Below, piece by piece: positions 8,159 through 15,960 of a DNA stretch of 64,000 bases. Under the pieces are notes generated by a model. It ran no database searches. It was not told the DNA's origin and worked only from the letters and a program-made list of their open reading frames with translations. The translations under genes and the position numbers were made by a program. This DNA is from an uncultured Faecalibacterium sp. (GTDB lineage Bacteria; Bacillota; Clostridia; Oscillospirales; Ruminococcaceae). Each line of letters begins with the position of its first letter. The first letter of the stretch is position 1. Location: assembly GCA_902463235.1 (NCBI GenBank), contig CABQER010000004.1, forward strand, positions 10,769 through 74,768. The letters are read 5' to 3'.

Positions 8159-8290
8159 AACAAGGTTTTTGGGCAGTGTGCTGCTCTCTTGCCAACGATT
8201 CCCTGCACTGCCTTTGCCTACCGTACAGCAGCCGGTGACCGCCGAAATCACAGCGCACCGTCCCGCCCTGCACAAGGCAACCGGTTCCGG

Positions 8291-8319
8291 TTGACAATTC
8301 CTGTAAAAACCTTTATATT
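8291..8319 (+). promoter_or_regulatory. Promoter of dsdA
   Basis: Consensus -35 TTGACA (8291-8296) and -10 TATATT (8314-8319) with a 17-bp spacer, about 65 nt before the start codon. Confidence 0.75.
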
Positions 8320-8389
8320 CAAGGCACGCAGCGCCCCGCGAAAACTGCTGGGCGCACCATCTGGTTCTATATATAAAGGAGGATCCGCT

Positions 8390-9760
8390 ATGGTTTCACC
8401 TGCCAAGTGCATCGCCGGGCGTTCCGTTGCCGATTGGATCGCGGCATACCCCGTGGTCTCCGACCTCTGCGCCCTGAAGGAGACTGCATGGGTAAACCCG
8501 GACAAGCTGCCCTTTGCACAGGCTGCGGCTGCCTGCCCGCTGACCCTTGCCGATATTGAGGACGCCGCCGCACGGCTGGAGCGGTTTGCGCCCTACCTTG
8601 CCGCCGTCTTTCCCGAGACCGCTGCGACCGGCGGCATCATCGAATCTCCTGTTCAGTCTATCCCCCGGATGCAGCAAGTGTTGGAAGAGCGCAGCGGCAC
8701 CCGCATCGCCGGGCAGGTATGGGTCAAACTGGACAGTCATCTGCCCATTTCCGGCTCCATCAAGGCCCGGGGCGGCATTTATGAGGTGCTGAAAACCGCC
8801 GAGGACATTGCCCTGCACAGCGGGATGCTGCACCTGACCGACAACTACGCTGTTCTGGCTGAAGAGCGCTTCCGCAAGCTGTTCTCGCAATACTCCATTG
8901 CGGTGGGCTCCACCGGCAATCTGGGGCTGTCCATCGGCATCATGAGCGCGAAGCTGGGCTTTCAGGTCACCGTGCACATGTCCGCTGACGCGCGGCAGTG
9001 GAAAAAAGACCTGCTCCGCAGCCGGGGCGTCAAGGTGGTGGAGTACGCCTCCGATTACAGCATCGCCGTGACCGAGGGGCGCAAGCTGGCGGCGGGCGAC
9101 CCCTACTGCCATTTTGTGGATGACGAAAACTCCAAGACCCTCTTTCTGGGCTATGCCGTGGCTGCTCTGCGGCTGAAAAAGCAACTGGACGCGCAGGGCG
9201 TCACCGTGGATGCGGAGCATCCGCTCTTTGCCTATCTGCCCTGCGGTGTGGGCGGCGGCCCCGGCGGCGTGGCCTTTGGCCTGAAGATGCTGTTCGGCGA
9301 TGCCGCACATTGCTTTTTTGCCGAGCCCACCCACTCCCCCTGTATGCTGCTGGGCATGGCTACCGGCGAAAACAGCAGCGTCTGCGTGCAGGATTTTGGC
9401 ATCGACAACCGCACCGCCGCCGATGGTCTTGCCGTGGGGCGCGCCTCCGGCCTTGTGGGCGGGCTGATGCGTCCCTTTATGAGCGGCTGCTACACCTTGC
9501 AGGACGAGCGGATGTATACCCTTCTGGCACAGCTGGCAGACGCCGAGGCTCTGTACCTTGAGCCCAGCGCACTGGCGGGAATGTATGGCCCGGTGCTCAC
9601 CCAGCCCGGGCAGCTGCTTGGTACATACACCGATGCAACTCTACCTGTCGGCGCTCTGGCAAACGCCACCCATCTTGTCTGGGCCACCGGCGGAAACATG
9701 GTCCCCCGGGAAGAAATGCAACGCTACTACGCAAAAGGTAAGGCGCTGGCACAGGGGTGA
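8390..9760 (+). CDS. dsdA: D-serine dehydratase (D-serine ammonia-lyase)
   Basis: PLP-dependent cytoplasmic enzyme of 456 residues that converts D-serine to pyruvate and ammonia. The PLP lysine is K125 in SGSIKARGG, the phosphate-binding loop GSTGNLG is at about 173-179, and a Gly-rich segment CGVGGGPGG and '[11 protein letters not shown]' follow. It is similar along its whole length to enterobacterial DsdA. The start at 8390 follows AAAGGAGG; an in-frame ORF extends about 290 bp upstream but lacks a ribosome site and overlaps the promoter. No DsdC-like activator lies next to it. Confidence 0.96.
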   Translation: MVSPAKCIAGRSVADWIAAYPVVSDLCALKETAWVNPDKLPFAQAAAACPLTLADIEDAAARLERFAPYLAAVFPETAATGGIIESPVQSIPRMQQVLEERSGTRIAGQVWVKLDSHLPISGSIKARGGIYEVLKTAEDIALHSGMLHLTDNYAVLAEERFRKLFSQYSIAVGSTGNLGLSIGIMSAKLGFQVTVHMSADARQWKKDLLRSRGVKVVEYASDYSIAVTEGRKLAAGDPYCHFVDDENSKTLFLGYAVAALRLKKQLDAQGVTVDAEHPLFAYLPCGVGGGPGGVAFGLKMLFGDAAHCFFAEPTHSPCMLLGMATGENSSVCVQDFGIDNRTAADGLAVGRASGLVGGLMRPFMSGCYTLQDERMYTLLAQLADAEALYLEPSALAGMYGPVLTQPGQLLGTYTDATLPVGALANATHLVWATGGNMVPREEMQRYYAKGKALAQG

Positions 9761-9792
9761 CCGTGTGTCATGTTTCGATTGCCGAACGCATA

Positions 9793-9821
9793 TTGACATT
9801 CTTACAAGCGTACGCTATACT
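9793..9821 (+). promoter_or_regulatory. Autoregulated promoter of the toxin-antitoxin operon
   Basis: -35 TTGACA (9793-9798) and -10 TATACT (9816-9821) with a 17-bp spacer. The perfect palindrome AGCGTACGCT (9807-9816) overlaps the spacer and the first base of the -10 box, the expected position for an antitoxin operator. Confidence 0.7.
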
Positions 9822-9845
9822 GTACATGAAAGGAGTGATTCTACG

Positions 9846-10094
9846 ATGACCACTACAAATATCACGAATTTCCGTAAAAATGCCTTTGACTATGTAGAGC
9901 AGACCATTAAATACAACCAGCCCGTCAACATCACCACCAAGGACGGCAATGCCGTACTGCTGTCTGAAGAAGATTACAGCGGCATCATGGAAACGCTGTA
10001 TCTGGTCTCTGCACCGGGTATGCGCGAAAAGATCATGGACGGAATCGCCACTCCCCTCGCAGACTGCGTAGACGAAACGGCGGTGGAGTGGTAA
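9846..10094 (+). CDS. YefM/Phd-type antitoxin
   Basis: An 82-residue antitoxin. The N-terminal Phd/YefM fold begins 'TNITNFRKNAFDYVEQ' and has the conserved 'VNITTKDGNAVLLSEEDY' strand-turn; the acidic C-terminal tail would wrap the toxin. The ribosome site AAAGGAGTG lies 8 nt upstream. It is immediately followed by the YoeB-like toxin, the stop and the next start being contiguous. Phd/YefM antitoxins normally bind their own promoter, and a palindrome sits in the promoter spacer here. Confidence 0.92.
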   Translation: MTTTNITNFRKNAFDYVEQTIKYNQPVNITTKDGNAVLLSEEDYSGIMETLYLVSAPGMREKIMDGIATPLADCVDETAVEW

Positions 10095-10358
10095 ATGTAC
10101 AAAATCCTTTATACCAAAACCGCTGCAAAGGACGTACCAAAACTGAAGTCTGCCCATCTGGACGAAAAGGCAAAGGCACTCATTGAAATCATCCGTGTTG
10201 ATCCGTTCCGGAACCCTCCCCCGTACGAAAAGCTGGTGGGTGATCTGAACGGTGCATGCAGCCGCCGCATCAACGTCCAGCACCGCCTTGTTTATCAGGT
10301 CTATGAAAAAGAGCAGACTGTTAAGATCCTCAGTCTGTGGACGCACTATGAACGATAA
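10095..10358 (+). CDS. YoeB/Txe-type mRNA interferase toxin
   Basis: An 87-residue RelE-superfamily ribosome-dependent endoribonuclease. The diagnostic C-terminal region includes 'YEKLVGDL', 'CSRRINVQHRLVYQV' and the terminal 'WTHYER'; the Arg/His/Tyr residues of this region form the YoeB active site. It begins directly after the antitoxin stop. A 39-residue ORF overlaps its 3' end by 11 nt. Confidence 0.92.
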   Translation: MYKILYTKTAAKDVPKLKSAHLDEKAKALIEIIRVDPFRNPPPYEKLVGDLNGACSRRINVQHRLVYQVYEKEQTVKILSLWTHYER

Positions 10359-10467
10359 AGCCACTGTCACTCCTTCGGAAAATTCATTCTCCGATGAGGA
10401 TATGCGTGCAGAGTACGATTTTTCTGATGCCAGAAGGAACCCTTATCCACACGCCATGCAAGAATAG
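10348..10467 (+). CDS. Small acidic ORF overlapping the toxin gene
   Basis: A 39-residue ORF starting inside the toxin gene (11-nt overlap) and ending before a terminator. The N-terminal half is acidic (SFSDEDMRAEYDF) and the C-terminal half basic/Pro-containing (SDARRNPYPHAM). This resembles the short 'EYDFSxGxRxxY' proteins often found beside toxin genes. No clear ribosome site of its own is present, so translation would depend on coupling to the toxin. It may be an accessory antitoxin or simply conserved coding noise. Confidence 0.5.
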   Translation: MNDKATVTPSENSFSDEDMRAEYDFSDARRNPYPHAMQE

Positions 10468-10472
10468 CAGAC

Positions 10473-10515
10473 AAAAGCCGCCTTTCGTGCCAAACAGCAC
10501 AAAAAGTGGCTTTTT
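10473..10515 (+). terminator. Terminator of the toxin-antitoxin operon
   Basis: An imperfect hairpin from AAAAGCC to GGCTTTTT with A- and T-rich flanks, so it may also serve yebC from the opposite side. Confidence 0.5.
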
Positions 10516-10552
10516 ATCGTCTTATTTCAGAAGCAAAGAGCCTTACGGAAGC

Positions 10553-11290
10553 TTATTCCGGCAGATCCTCTTCGTTCTCGAGAGAGTGCCAGACGTTCTG
10601 GACGTCGTCGTTATCCTCCAGAGAATCCAGCAGCTTGCCCATCAGCTTCAGCTGATCGGGGTCGGTCAGGCGGGTGGTGGTCATGGGCACCATGGCCAGA
10701 TCGTCGGACAGGATCTCGTAGCCCTTCTCCTCCAGAGCCTTGACCACAGCGGAGTAGTTCTCGGGATCAGTGGTGACCTCGGCTGCGTCCTCGCTGGCAT
10801 CAAAGTCCTCGGCACCGGCATCCAAAGCGTCCATCATGGCCTCGTCGGCGTCCTTATCCTCCAGAGAGATGTCGATGACGCCCTTCTGGTTGAACAGGAA
10901 AGCCACGCAGCCCATAGCGCCCAGATTGCCGCCGTTCTTATCGAAGTAGTGGCGCAGGTCGGCAGCGGTACGGTTGCGGTTGTCGGTCAGGGTCTCCACC
11001 ATGACTGCCACGCCGCCGGGGCCGTAGCCCTCGTAGGTGATAGCCTCGAACTCGGTCTTGTCGCCGCCCTCGGCCTTCTTGATGATACGTTGGATGTTAT
11101 CGTTGGGCACGCTCATGCGCTTTGCCTTGGCGATCAGGTCTGCCAGCTTGCTGTTGGAAGCCGGGTTGGGGCCGCCGTCACGGACGGCAACGCTGATCTC
11201 GCGGCCGATCTTGGTAAAGACCTTGGCACGGGCGCCGTCAGTCTTTTCCTTCTTGCGCTTAATGTTGTTCCATTTGCTATGTCCAGACAT
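10553..11290 (-). CDS. YebC/PmpR family protein
   Basis: A 245-residue cytoplasmic protein of the YebC/TACO1 family, long described as a DNA-binding regulator and more recently linked to translation of difficult sequences. The hallmark N-terminus MSGHSKWNNIKRKK, the 'PNDNIQRIIKKAEG' and 'YEGYGPGGVA' motifs and the acidic third domain are intact. The start at 11290 follows AGGAGG by 9 nt; the in-frame extension to 11413 covers the promoter. Monocistronic. Confidence 0.95.
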   Translation of the reverse strand: MSGHSKWNNIKRKKEKTDGARAKVFTKIGREISVAVRDGGPNPASNSKLADLIAKAKRMSVPNDNIQRIIKKAEGGDKTEFEAITYEGYGPGGVAVMVETLTDNRNRTAADLRHYFDKNGGNLGAMGCVAFLFNQKGVIDISLEDKDADEAMMDALDAGAEDFDASEDAAEVTTDPENYSAVVKALEEKGYEILSDDLAMVPMTTTRLTDPDQLKLMGKLLDSLEDNDDVQNVWHSLENEEDLPE

Positions 11291-11384
11291 GGGAAAGAGC
11301 CTCCTAAATTTATCGGTATCTCCGCCTGCGGGCAGACGGGCTGTGGTCGCCCGCTTGTGGCAGCACACAAAATCTAACTCTATT

Positions 11385-11413
11385 ATTTTAGCACAATCCA
11401 CCGGCGCGTTCAA
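11385..11413 (-). promoter_or_regulatory. Promoter of the yebC-like gene
   Basis: -35 TTGAAC (11408-11413) and -10 TAAAAT (11385-11390) with a 17-bp spacer. Confidence 0.6.
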
Positions 11414-11458
11414 GCCTGAAAAGCCCGATTTTCGCCCGGATGCGCGTAAATCTGCGGT

Positions 11459-12997
11459 TTACAGCAGCCGCAGCGCCTTGGGGTAGTGGTTTTTCACCCG
11501 TCCGCCGGACACCTTGCCGCCGCCCAGCGGCCAGCCGTCCACGGTCACGCAGCACCAGCCGTCCGCTGCCGTGCGGGCTTCCACCTCGCGGCCGGAGAGA
11601 TACTCGGTGCAGCGGCAGTCGGCAAGGGTCAGCTGCTCGCAGTTCGTGCACAGGCTGCCAAAGGCCGTAAACAGATGATGCTCCGGCACAAAGCGTCCCT
11701 TCTGCACACTGCCCACGAACACCCCCGCCCGCAGCACATGAAGCCCCGTCTGCGGAAAAGTCACCGGCAGCAGTACACCGCCGCCGTGCACCACAGCCGG
11801 GCGCTGCGCCAGCGCGGGGAAATACTGCCGGGCAAACTCCTGCCATGCGGCAAGGCTCTGCGCCGGGGTAGCCTCCCCTGCCCCGGTGTCCCGGGTGCGG
11901 CGGCTCGTGCCCTGCACGGCATCCCGGCAGGCGCGACTGTCTGCGCGGCGGGCGCTGCGGGCATCTGCGGCCTTGGCAGGCTTCGCCTTGCCCTTGCCCT
12001 TTTTGCCCGCCTCGGCAGCGGCGGCAAGCCAGAGCTGTTCCTCCGGGGTGTATTCTCCCTCCGGCGGCAGGGTGCGGGGCGTACCGGCCTTGACCAGCCG
12101 GGCCATAAAATGTCCCTCGCCGCCCTGACAGGGCCAGATGCGGCGCACCTTGCTTACATCCAGCGGCAGGCCGCCGGTGCGGTTTTCCTCACCTGCGCCG
12201 CCAAAGGTGTAGTCCACGTTGCCCAGCACATCGGCCAGTGCAAACTCCGGGTGGCGCTGCAAAAAGGCTGCTACCTGCCCTTCGTCCTCCTTCGGCGCAA
12301 AGGTACAGGTGGAGTACACCAGCTGCCCGCCGGGAGCCAGTGCCGCCGCGGCGCAGTCCAAGATCTGTGCGCCCAGCTCTGCGCACTGCTTTACCAGTGC
12401 CTCGCAGTGCTGTTGCAGCGCCACCGGCTCCTTGCGGAACATTCCCTCGCCGGAGCAGGGCGCGTCCACCAGCACCCGGTCGAAAAACTCCGGCAGTGCC
12501 TCGGCAATGCGGGCGGGGGTCTCGTTGAGCACTACGGCGTTGGAAACGCCCATACGCTCAAGGTTGCTTTTTAAAATTTCGGCGCGCGCAGCCACATACT
12601 CGTTGCTCACCAGCACACCGCGTCCCTGCAGTGCCGCCGCCAGCTGGCTGCTTTTGCCGCCGGGCGCGGCGCACAGGTCCAGCACCCGCATCCCCGGCTG
12701 TACCCCCAGCAGCGGCGCTGCCGAAGAGGCCGATGGCTCCTGCGAGTAGAACACACCCGCATGGTGGTACGGATGCCGCCCGGGCTTAAAATCCGGCTGA
12801 TGCACCACAAAAGCCGCTTTGCAGAAGGGCGAAGGTTCCAGCTGAAAATCCGCTCTCTGCGCAAACTGCTCCGGCGTGGTGCGCAGCGCAGACACGGTAA
12901 CGCCGCGCTCTGCCGTCTGCTGCGGGGCGGCATACAGCTGCTCGTACCGCTGGCCCAGCAGGGCACGTTCCCGCTGCTCAAAATATTCCGTAGGCAT
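11459..12997 (-). CDS. RsmF-like rRNA cytosine-C5 methyltransferase (NOL1/NOP2/Sun family)
   Basis: A 512-residue SAM-dependent enzyme expected to make m5C in rRNA or tRNA. The SAM-binding motif DLCAAPGGK lies at about 107-115. Catalytic cysteines are visible as C181 in DAPCSGEG (motif IV) and C231 in STCTF (motif VI). A Lys/Ala/Arg-rich linker (about 345-390) separates the catalytic domain from a C-terminal RsmF-type domain that would bind RNA. The start at 12997 follows GGAGG; the longer in-frame ORF would overlap the divergent small gene's leader. Exact target base unknown. Confidence 0.9.
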   Translation of the reverse strand: MPTEYFEQRERALLGQRYEQLYAAPQQTAERGVTVSALRTTPEQFAQRADFQLEPSPFCKAAFVVHQPDFKPGRHPYHHAGVFYSQEPSASSAAPLLGVQPGMRVLDLCAAPGGKSSQLAAALQGRGVLVSNEYVAARAEILKSNLERMGVSNAVVLNETPARIAEALPEFFDRVLVDAPCSGEGMFRKEPVALQQHCEALVKQCAELGAQILDCAAAALAPGGQLVYSTCTFAPKEDEGQVAAFLQRHPEFALADVLGNVDYTFGGAGEENRTGGLPLDVSKVRRIWPCQGGEGHFMARLVKAGTPRTLPPEGEYTPEEQLWLAAAAEAGKKGKGKAKPAKAADARSARRADSRACRDAVQGTSRRTRDTGAGEATPAQSLAAWQEFARQYFPALAQRPAVVHGGGVLLPVTFPQTGLHVLRAGVFVGSVQKGRFVPEHHLFTAFGSLCTNCEQLTLADCRCTEYLSGREVEARTAADGWCCVTVDGWPLGGGKVSGGRVKNHYPKALRLL

Positions 12998-13103
12998 ATT
13001 CTTTTCCTCCCATGGGATGTATAAAGCCGCCGGCTGCGGCCACACTATGGACTGTGAGGGCGGTCCCGCCCCCACAGCAACGACCGAAAGGAGCATTCAC
13101 ACC

Positions 13104-13292
13104 ATGGAAAACCGCAGTGAGAACCGCAGTACCAATTGCAAGAACCAGACCTCTAACCGTACCAGCAACAAGACCACCAACAGCACCACCAACGAGCACA
13201 AGCACCCCAACCAGTACACCAAGGGTGCCGATGACGAGAGCGCCAAGAACTCCACCAACAGCCGTTCCACCAACGCAAAAAACAGCCGCTGA
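13104..13292 (+). CDS. Asn/Ser/Thr-rich 62-residue protein, unknown
   Basis: A 62-residue hydrophilic ORF with a good ribosome site (AAAGGAG, about 9 nt before ATG) and a strong terminator directly after it, which argue that it is a real gene. Composition is extreme: over half of the residues are Asn, Ser, Thr or Lys in short NRS/NKT/NST repeats, with a single Cys. There is no signal peptide or membrane segment. It is likely disordered. The composition recalls small acid-soluble spore proteins only superficially, and no SASP motif is present. Function unknown. Confidence 0.65.
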   Translation: MENRSENRSTNCKNQTSNRTSNKTTNSTTNEHKHPNQYTKGADDESAKNSTNSRSTNAKNSR

Positions 13293-13333
13293 TGGCGTAA
13301 GCGGCATCTGACGGACCACAGATGCCAACAAGC

Positions 13334-13385
13334 AAAGCCCGCTGCCTTCCACCACTGATTTCCAGTGCGGAAAGCAGCGGGCTTT
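13334..13385. terminator. Bidirectional terminator
   Basis: A long, nearly perfect stem running from AAAGCCCGCTGC to GCAGCGGGCTTT, with further pairing inside, between the convergent 62-residue gene and mrnC. Confidence 0.85.
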
Positions 13386-13392
13386 CGCATTC

Positions 13393-13797
13393 TTATTTCT
13401 GGTCAGGGTCAAACTGCTGCCACAGCACCTCAAACAGCTGGTGCACGCGCTCCAGCTGTCCGTTCAGGTACAGCCAGCCCAGCAGGCACTCGAAGCCGGT
13501 GGAAGCACGGTATTCCTCCGGGGAGGCGTGCTTGGCAACGCTGGCCTTGCTGGCATTGCGGCCGCGCTTGAACACGGCCAGCTCATCCTCGGTGAACAGC
13601 GGCTCCAGCAGCTGCTCTTCCCGGAACTGTGCCTTGGCAGAGACATACTTGACCTTTTCGGCGTTCAGCTTTCCGGCTGAAAGGCGGTGGCGCTCCACCA
13701 GCCGCTGGCGCACCAGCAGCTCCAGCACGCTGTCCCCTACAAAGGCCAGTGCCAGCGGGCTGAGCTCCCGCGGGTCGATCTTTTCTGATTCGTTCAT
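13393..13797 (-). CDS. mrnC: Mini-ribonuclease III
   Basis: A 134-residue dimeric RNase III-like nuclease without a dsRNA-binding domain; it matures 23S rRNA ends in Firmicutes. Catalytic-core motifs are visible: 'LAFVGDSVLELLVR', 'KRGRNASKASVAKHAS' and 'ASTGFECLLGWLYL' with acidic metal ligands. It follows obg by 12 bp and ends at a shared terminator. Confidence 0.95.
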   Translation of the reverse strand: MNESEKIDPRELSPLALAFVGDSVLELLVRQRLVERHRLSAGKLNAEKVKYVSAKAQFREEQLLEPLFTEDELAVFKRGRNASKASVAKHASPEEYRASTGFECLLGWLYLNGQLERVHQLFEVLWQQFDPDQK

Positions 13798-13809
13798 GAT
13801 GCTTTATCC

Positions 13810-15093
13810 TTAGAAGATATAGTCGAACTGATACTCGCCGATGAGGATGGTATCGTTCTCTTCCACGCCCTTCTGCACCAGCGCGTCCAGAATGCCGCTC
13901 TCGCCCAGCTGACGCTGGAAGAACTGCAAACTCTCGTAGTCGTCCACGTTGCTGCCGGCCAGAATATACTCCAGCCACGGGGCATCCACACTCCACACAT
14001 GGGCTTCCATGCGCTGAATGGTGAAGTCGCGGCCGTTCTTCTTGGCCTCCGGCTTTTTGTACTCGGGGGTGAACACCGGCACCTGCGGGATATCCTTGAG
14101 GCGGTTGTACACGAGCCCCGGCAGCTGCTTGACGCCCTGCATGGTGGCGGCAGAGATAGGCACGAAGGTCAGACCTTTGCCCTCCACATACTGGCGGAAG
14201 GTCTCGATCTGCTCCTCGGTGGCAAGGTCGCACTTGTTGCCCACCACGATCTGCGAACGCTCGGCCAGCACGGGGCTGAACTTTGCCAGTTCCTCGTTGA
14301 TCTTTTCAAAATCCTCGATGGGGTCGCGGCACTCGCTGCCGGAAACGTCAACAACATGCAGCAGCAGGCGGCAGCGCTCCACATGGCGCAGGAAGTCGTG
14401 TCCCAGACCAATGCCCTCGCTGGCACCCTCGATCAGGCCGGGGATGTCGGCGCAGACAAAGCTTGCGCCCTCGCCCACCGACACAACGCCCAGCGTGGGC
14501 ACAAGGGTGGTAAAGTGGTAGTTTGCGATCTTGGGCTTTGCCGCACTGATGGTGGAGATGAGGGTGGACTTGCCCACGTTGGGGAAGCCGATCAGGCCCA
14601 CGTCTGCGATCAGCTTCAGTTCCAGCGTCACCTGCAGATCCTCGCCGGGCATACCGGGCTTTGCAAACTTGGGGATCTGGCGGGTGGGGGTGGCAAAGTG
14701 TGCGTTGCCGTAGCCGCCGCGGCCGCCCTTAGCAATGGTGACCGGGGTGTGGTCGGACAGGTCTGCGATGACAAGGCCGCTCTCTGCGTCCTTGATCACA
14801 GTGCCCAGCGGCACCTTGATGACCAGATTCTCGGCGTTTTTGCCGTGGCACAGGCTTGCGCCGCCCTTGCCGCCCTCCGGGGCCACATACTTGCGCTTAT
14901 AGCGGAAATCCATCAGGGTAGACAGATGGTCGTCCGCCACAAAGATGATGTCGCCGCCCCGGCCGCCGTCGCCGCCGTCCGGGCCGCCTGCGGCCACGAA
15001 TTTTTCGCGGTGGAAGCTCACCGCGCCATCGCCGCCCTTGCCCGCATGGAGCCATATCGTGGCGATGTCGATAAAGTTAGTCTGTGCTGCCAT
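13810..15093 (-). CDS. obg: Obg/CgtA GTPase
   Basis: A 427-residue ribosome-assembly GTPase. The Gly-rich Obg fold occupies about residues 1-160. The G domain has G1 GFPNVGKS (169-176), G3 DIPGLIEGA and G4 NKCDL. A C-terminal OCT domain ends in YQFDYIF. The start at 15093 follows AGGAGG by 7 nt. It is in the classical rplU-rpmA-obg order but separated from rpmA by a terminator, so it may be partly independently expressed. Confidence 0.97.
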   Translation of the reverse strand: MAAQTNFIDIATIWLHAGKGGDGAVSFHREKFVAAGGPDGGDGGRGGDIIFVADDHLSTLMDFRYKRKYVAPEGGKGGASLCHGKNAENLVIKVPLGTVIKDAESGLVIADLSDHTPVTIAKGGRGGYGNAHFATPTRQIPKFAKPGMPGEDLQVTLELKLIADVGLIGFPNVGKSTLISTISAAKPKIANYHFTTLVPTLGVVSVGEGASFVCADIPGLIEGASEGIGLGHDFLRHVERCRLLLHVVDVSGSECRDPIEDFEKINEELAKFSPVLAERSQIVVGNKCDLATEEQIETFRQYVEGKGLTFVPISAATMQGVKQLPGLVYNRLKDIPQVPVFTPEYKKPEAKKNGRDFTIQRMEAHVWSVDAPWLEYILAGSNVDDYESLQFFQRQLGESGILDALVQKGVEENDTILIGEYQFDYIF

Positions 15094-15182
15094 ACAGCCC
15101 CTCCTTAGCTTTATAGGCCTTTGCGTTTCAGCGCCCTCATCCGAGACGGCGCCACTCGAACGCATAGCCTTATTTCATCAAA

Positions 15183-15209
15183 AAGAGCCGGGCCACGAGG
15201 GTCCGGCTC
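15183..15209 (-). terminator. Terminator between rpmA and obg
   Basis: Stem AGAGCCGG/CCGGCTCT followed on the minus strand by TTTTTG; probably partial, adjusting ribosomal protein versus Obg expression. Confidence 0.75.
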
Positions 15210-15235
15210 TACGATTGCAGTTATTCAGAAAGAAG

Positions 15236-15487
15236 TTACTGCTTAACGCTGCACTTCTTGCCGCTCTTGCCCACGCGCTCGAAACGGACGGTGCCGTCCA
15301 CCAGAGCAAACAGGGTGTCATCGCTGCCCTTGCCAACGTTCTCACCCGGCATGATGTGGGTGCCACGCTGACGAACCAGGATGTTGCCGGCCAGAACAAA
15401 CTGACCGTCTGCACGCTTGGTGCCCAGACGCTGTGCTGCGGAATCGCGGCCGTTCTTGGTGCTGCCTACGCCCTTTTTATGTGCCAT
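15236..15487 (-). CDS. rpmA: Ribosomal protein L27
   Basis: An 83-residue 50S protein of the peptidyl-transferase region with the signature '[13 protein letters not shown]' and '[21 protein letters not shown]'. It begins MAHKKG directly, so it lacks the N-terminal extension that Prp removes in many Firmicutes. Only 14 bp separate it from rplU, so no prp (ysxB) gene lies between them. The two absences are mutually consistent. Confidence 0.97.
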   Translation of the reverse strand: MAHKKGVGSTKNGRDSAAQRLGTKRADGQFVLAGNILVRQRGTHIMPGENVGKGSDDTLFALVDGTVRFERVGKSGKKCSVKQ

Positions 15488-15501
15488 TGTAATTTACCTC
15501 C

Positions 15502-15813
15502 TTAGCCGTTGATCGCAGTGATCTCAACCTTGGTGAAGGGCTGACGATGGCCCATACGGCGAGCACTGTGCTTCTTTGCGCGATAGGTGATGATGTTCAG
15601 CTTCTTGCCCTTGCCATTCTTGATGACCTTGGCAGAAACGGTAGCACCCTCAACAACAGGAGCGCCAACCTTCACAGAACCCTCCTCGCCAATAGCGAGA
15701 ACCTGATCAAACTTCACTTCGGAGTCGGCCTCAACGTCCAGCTTTTCGATGTAGACGATGTCGCCCTGCTCCACGCGGTACTGCTTACCGCCGGTAACAA
15801 TGATTGCGTACAT
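15502..15813 (-). CDS. rplU: Ribosomal protein L21
   Basis: A 103-residue 50S protein with the N-terminus [14 protein letters not shown] and C-terminal '[14 protein letters not shown]'. An upstream in-frame ATG at 15822 touches the ribosome site AAGGA, whereas the ATG at 15813 is 9 nt from it, so the shorter start is preferred. It is first in the rplU-rpmA transcript, behind a leader RNA and a strong promoter. Confidence 0.96.
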   Translation of the reverse strand: MYAIIVTGGKQYRVEQGDIVYIEKLDVEADSEVKFDQVLAIGEEGSVKVGAPVVEGATVSAKVIKNGKGKKLNIITYRAKKHSARRMGHRQPFTKVEITAING

Positions 15814-15897
15814 TTTGTTCATTCCTTTTCGTTGTACTCGCTGGTCGTAAAGGCAGACCCTTACTGCGGGCCATTTCAGGCGCCCACACCATGCGGC
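15814..15897 (-). ncRNA. L21 leader RNA (cis-regulatory)
   Basis: The roughly 84-nt untranslated leader of rplU contains GGTGTGGGCGCC, then GGCCCGCAGTAAGGGTC and a 3' segment ACGACCAGCGAGTAC. This is the layout I recall for the Firmicute L21 leader family, which is thought to be bound by L21 for autoregulation. Assigned from memory of the motif; a covariance search was not possible here. Confidence 0.65.
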
Positions 15898-15903
15898 TAG
15901 AAT

Positions 15904-15932
15904 ATTATAGCAAAAACCAAACCGAATTGCAA
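15904..15932 (-). promoter_or_regulatory. Promoter of rplU-rpmA
   Basis: -35 TTGCAA (15927-15932), 17-bp spacer, and -10 TATAAT (15904-15909) with an extended TGC. Confidence 0.8.
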
Positions 15933-15960
15933 GAGGAAATTTCCCCTTTTGCGCAGATTT

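Noticed and set aside
8096..8389. N-terminal extension of dsdA to 8096
   Set aside because: It spans the consensus promoter and has no DsdA similarity; ATG 8390 has AAAGGAGG.
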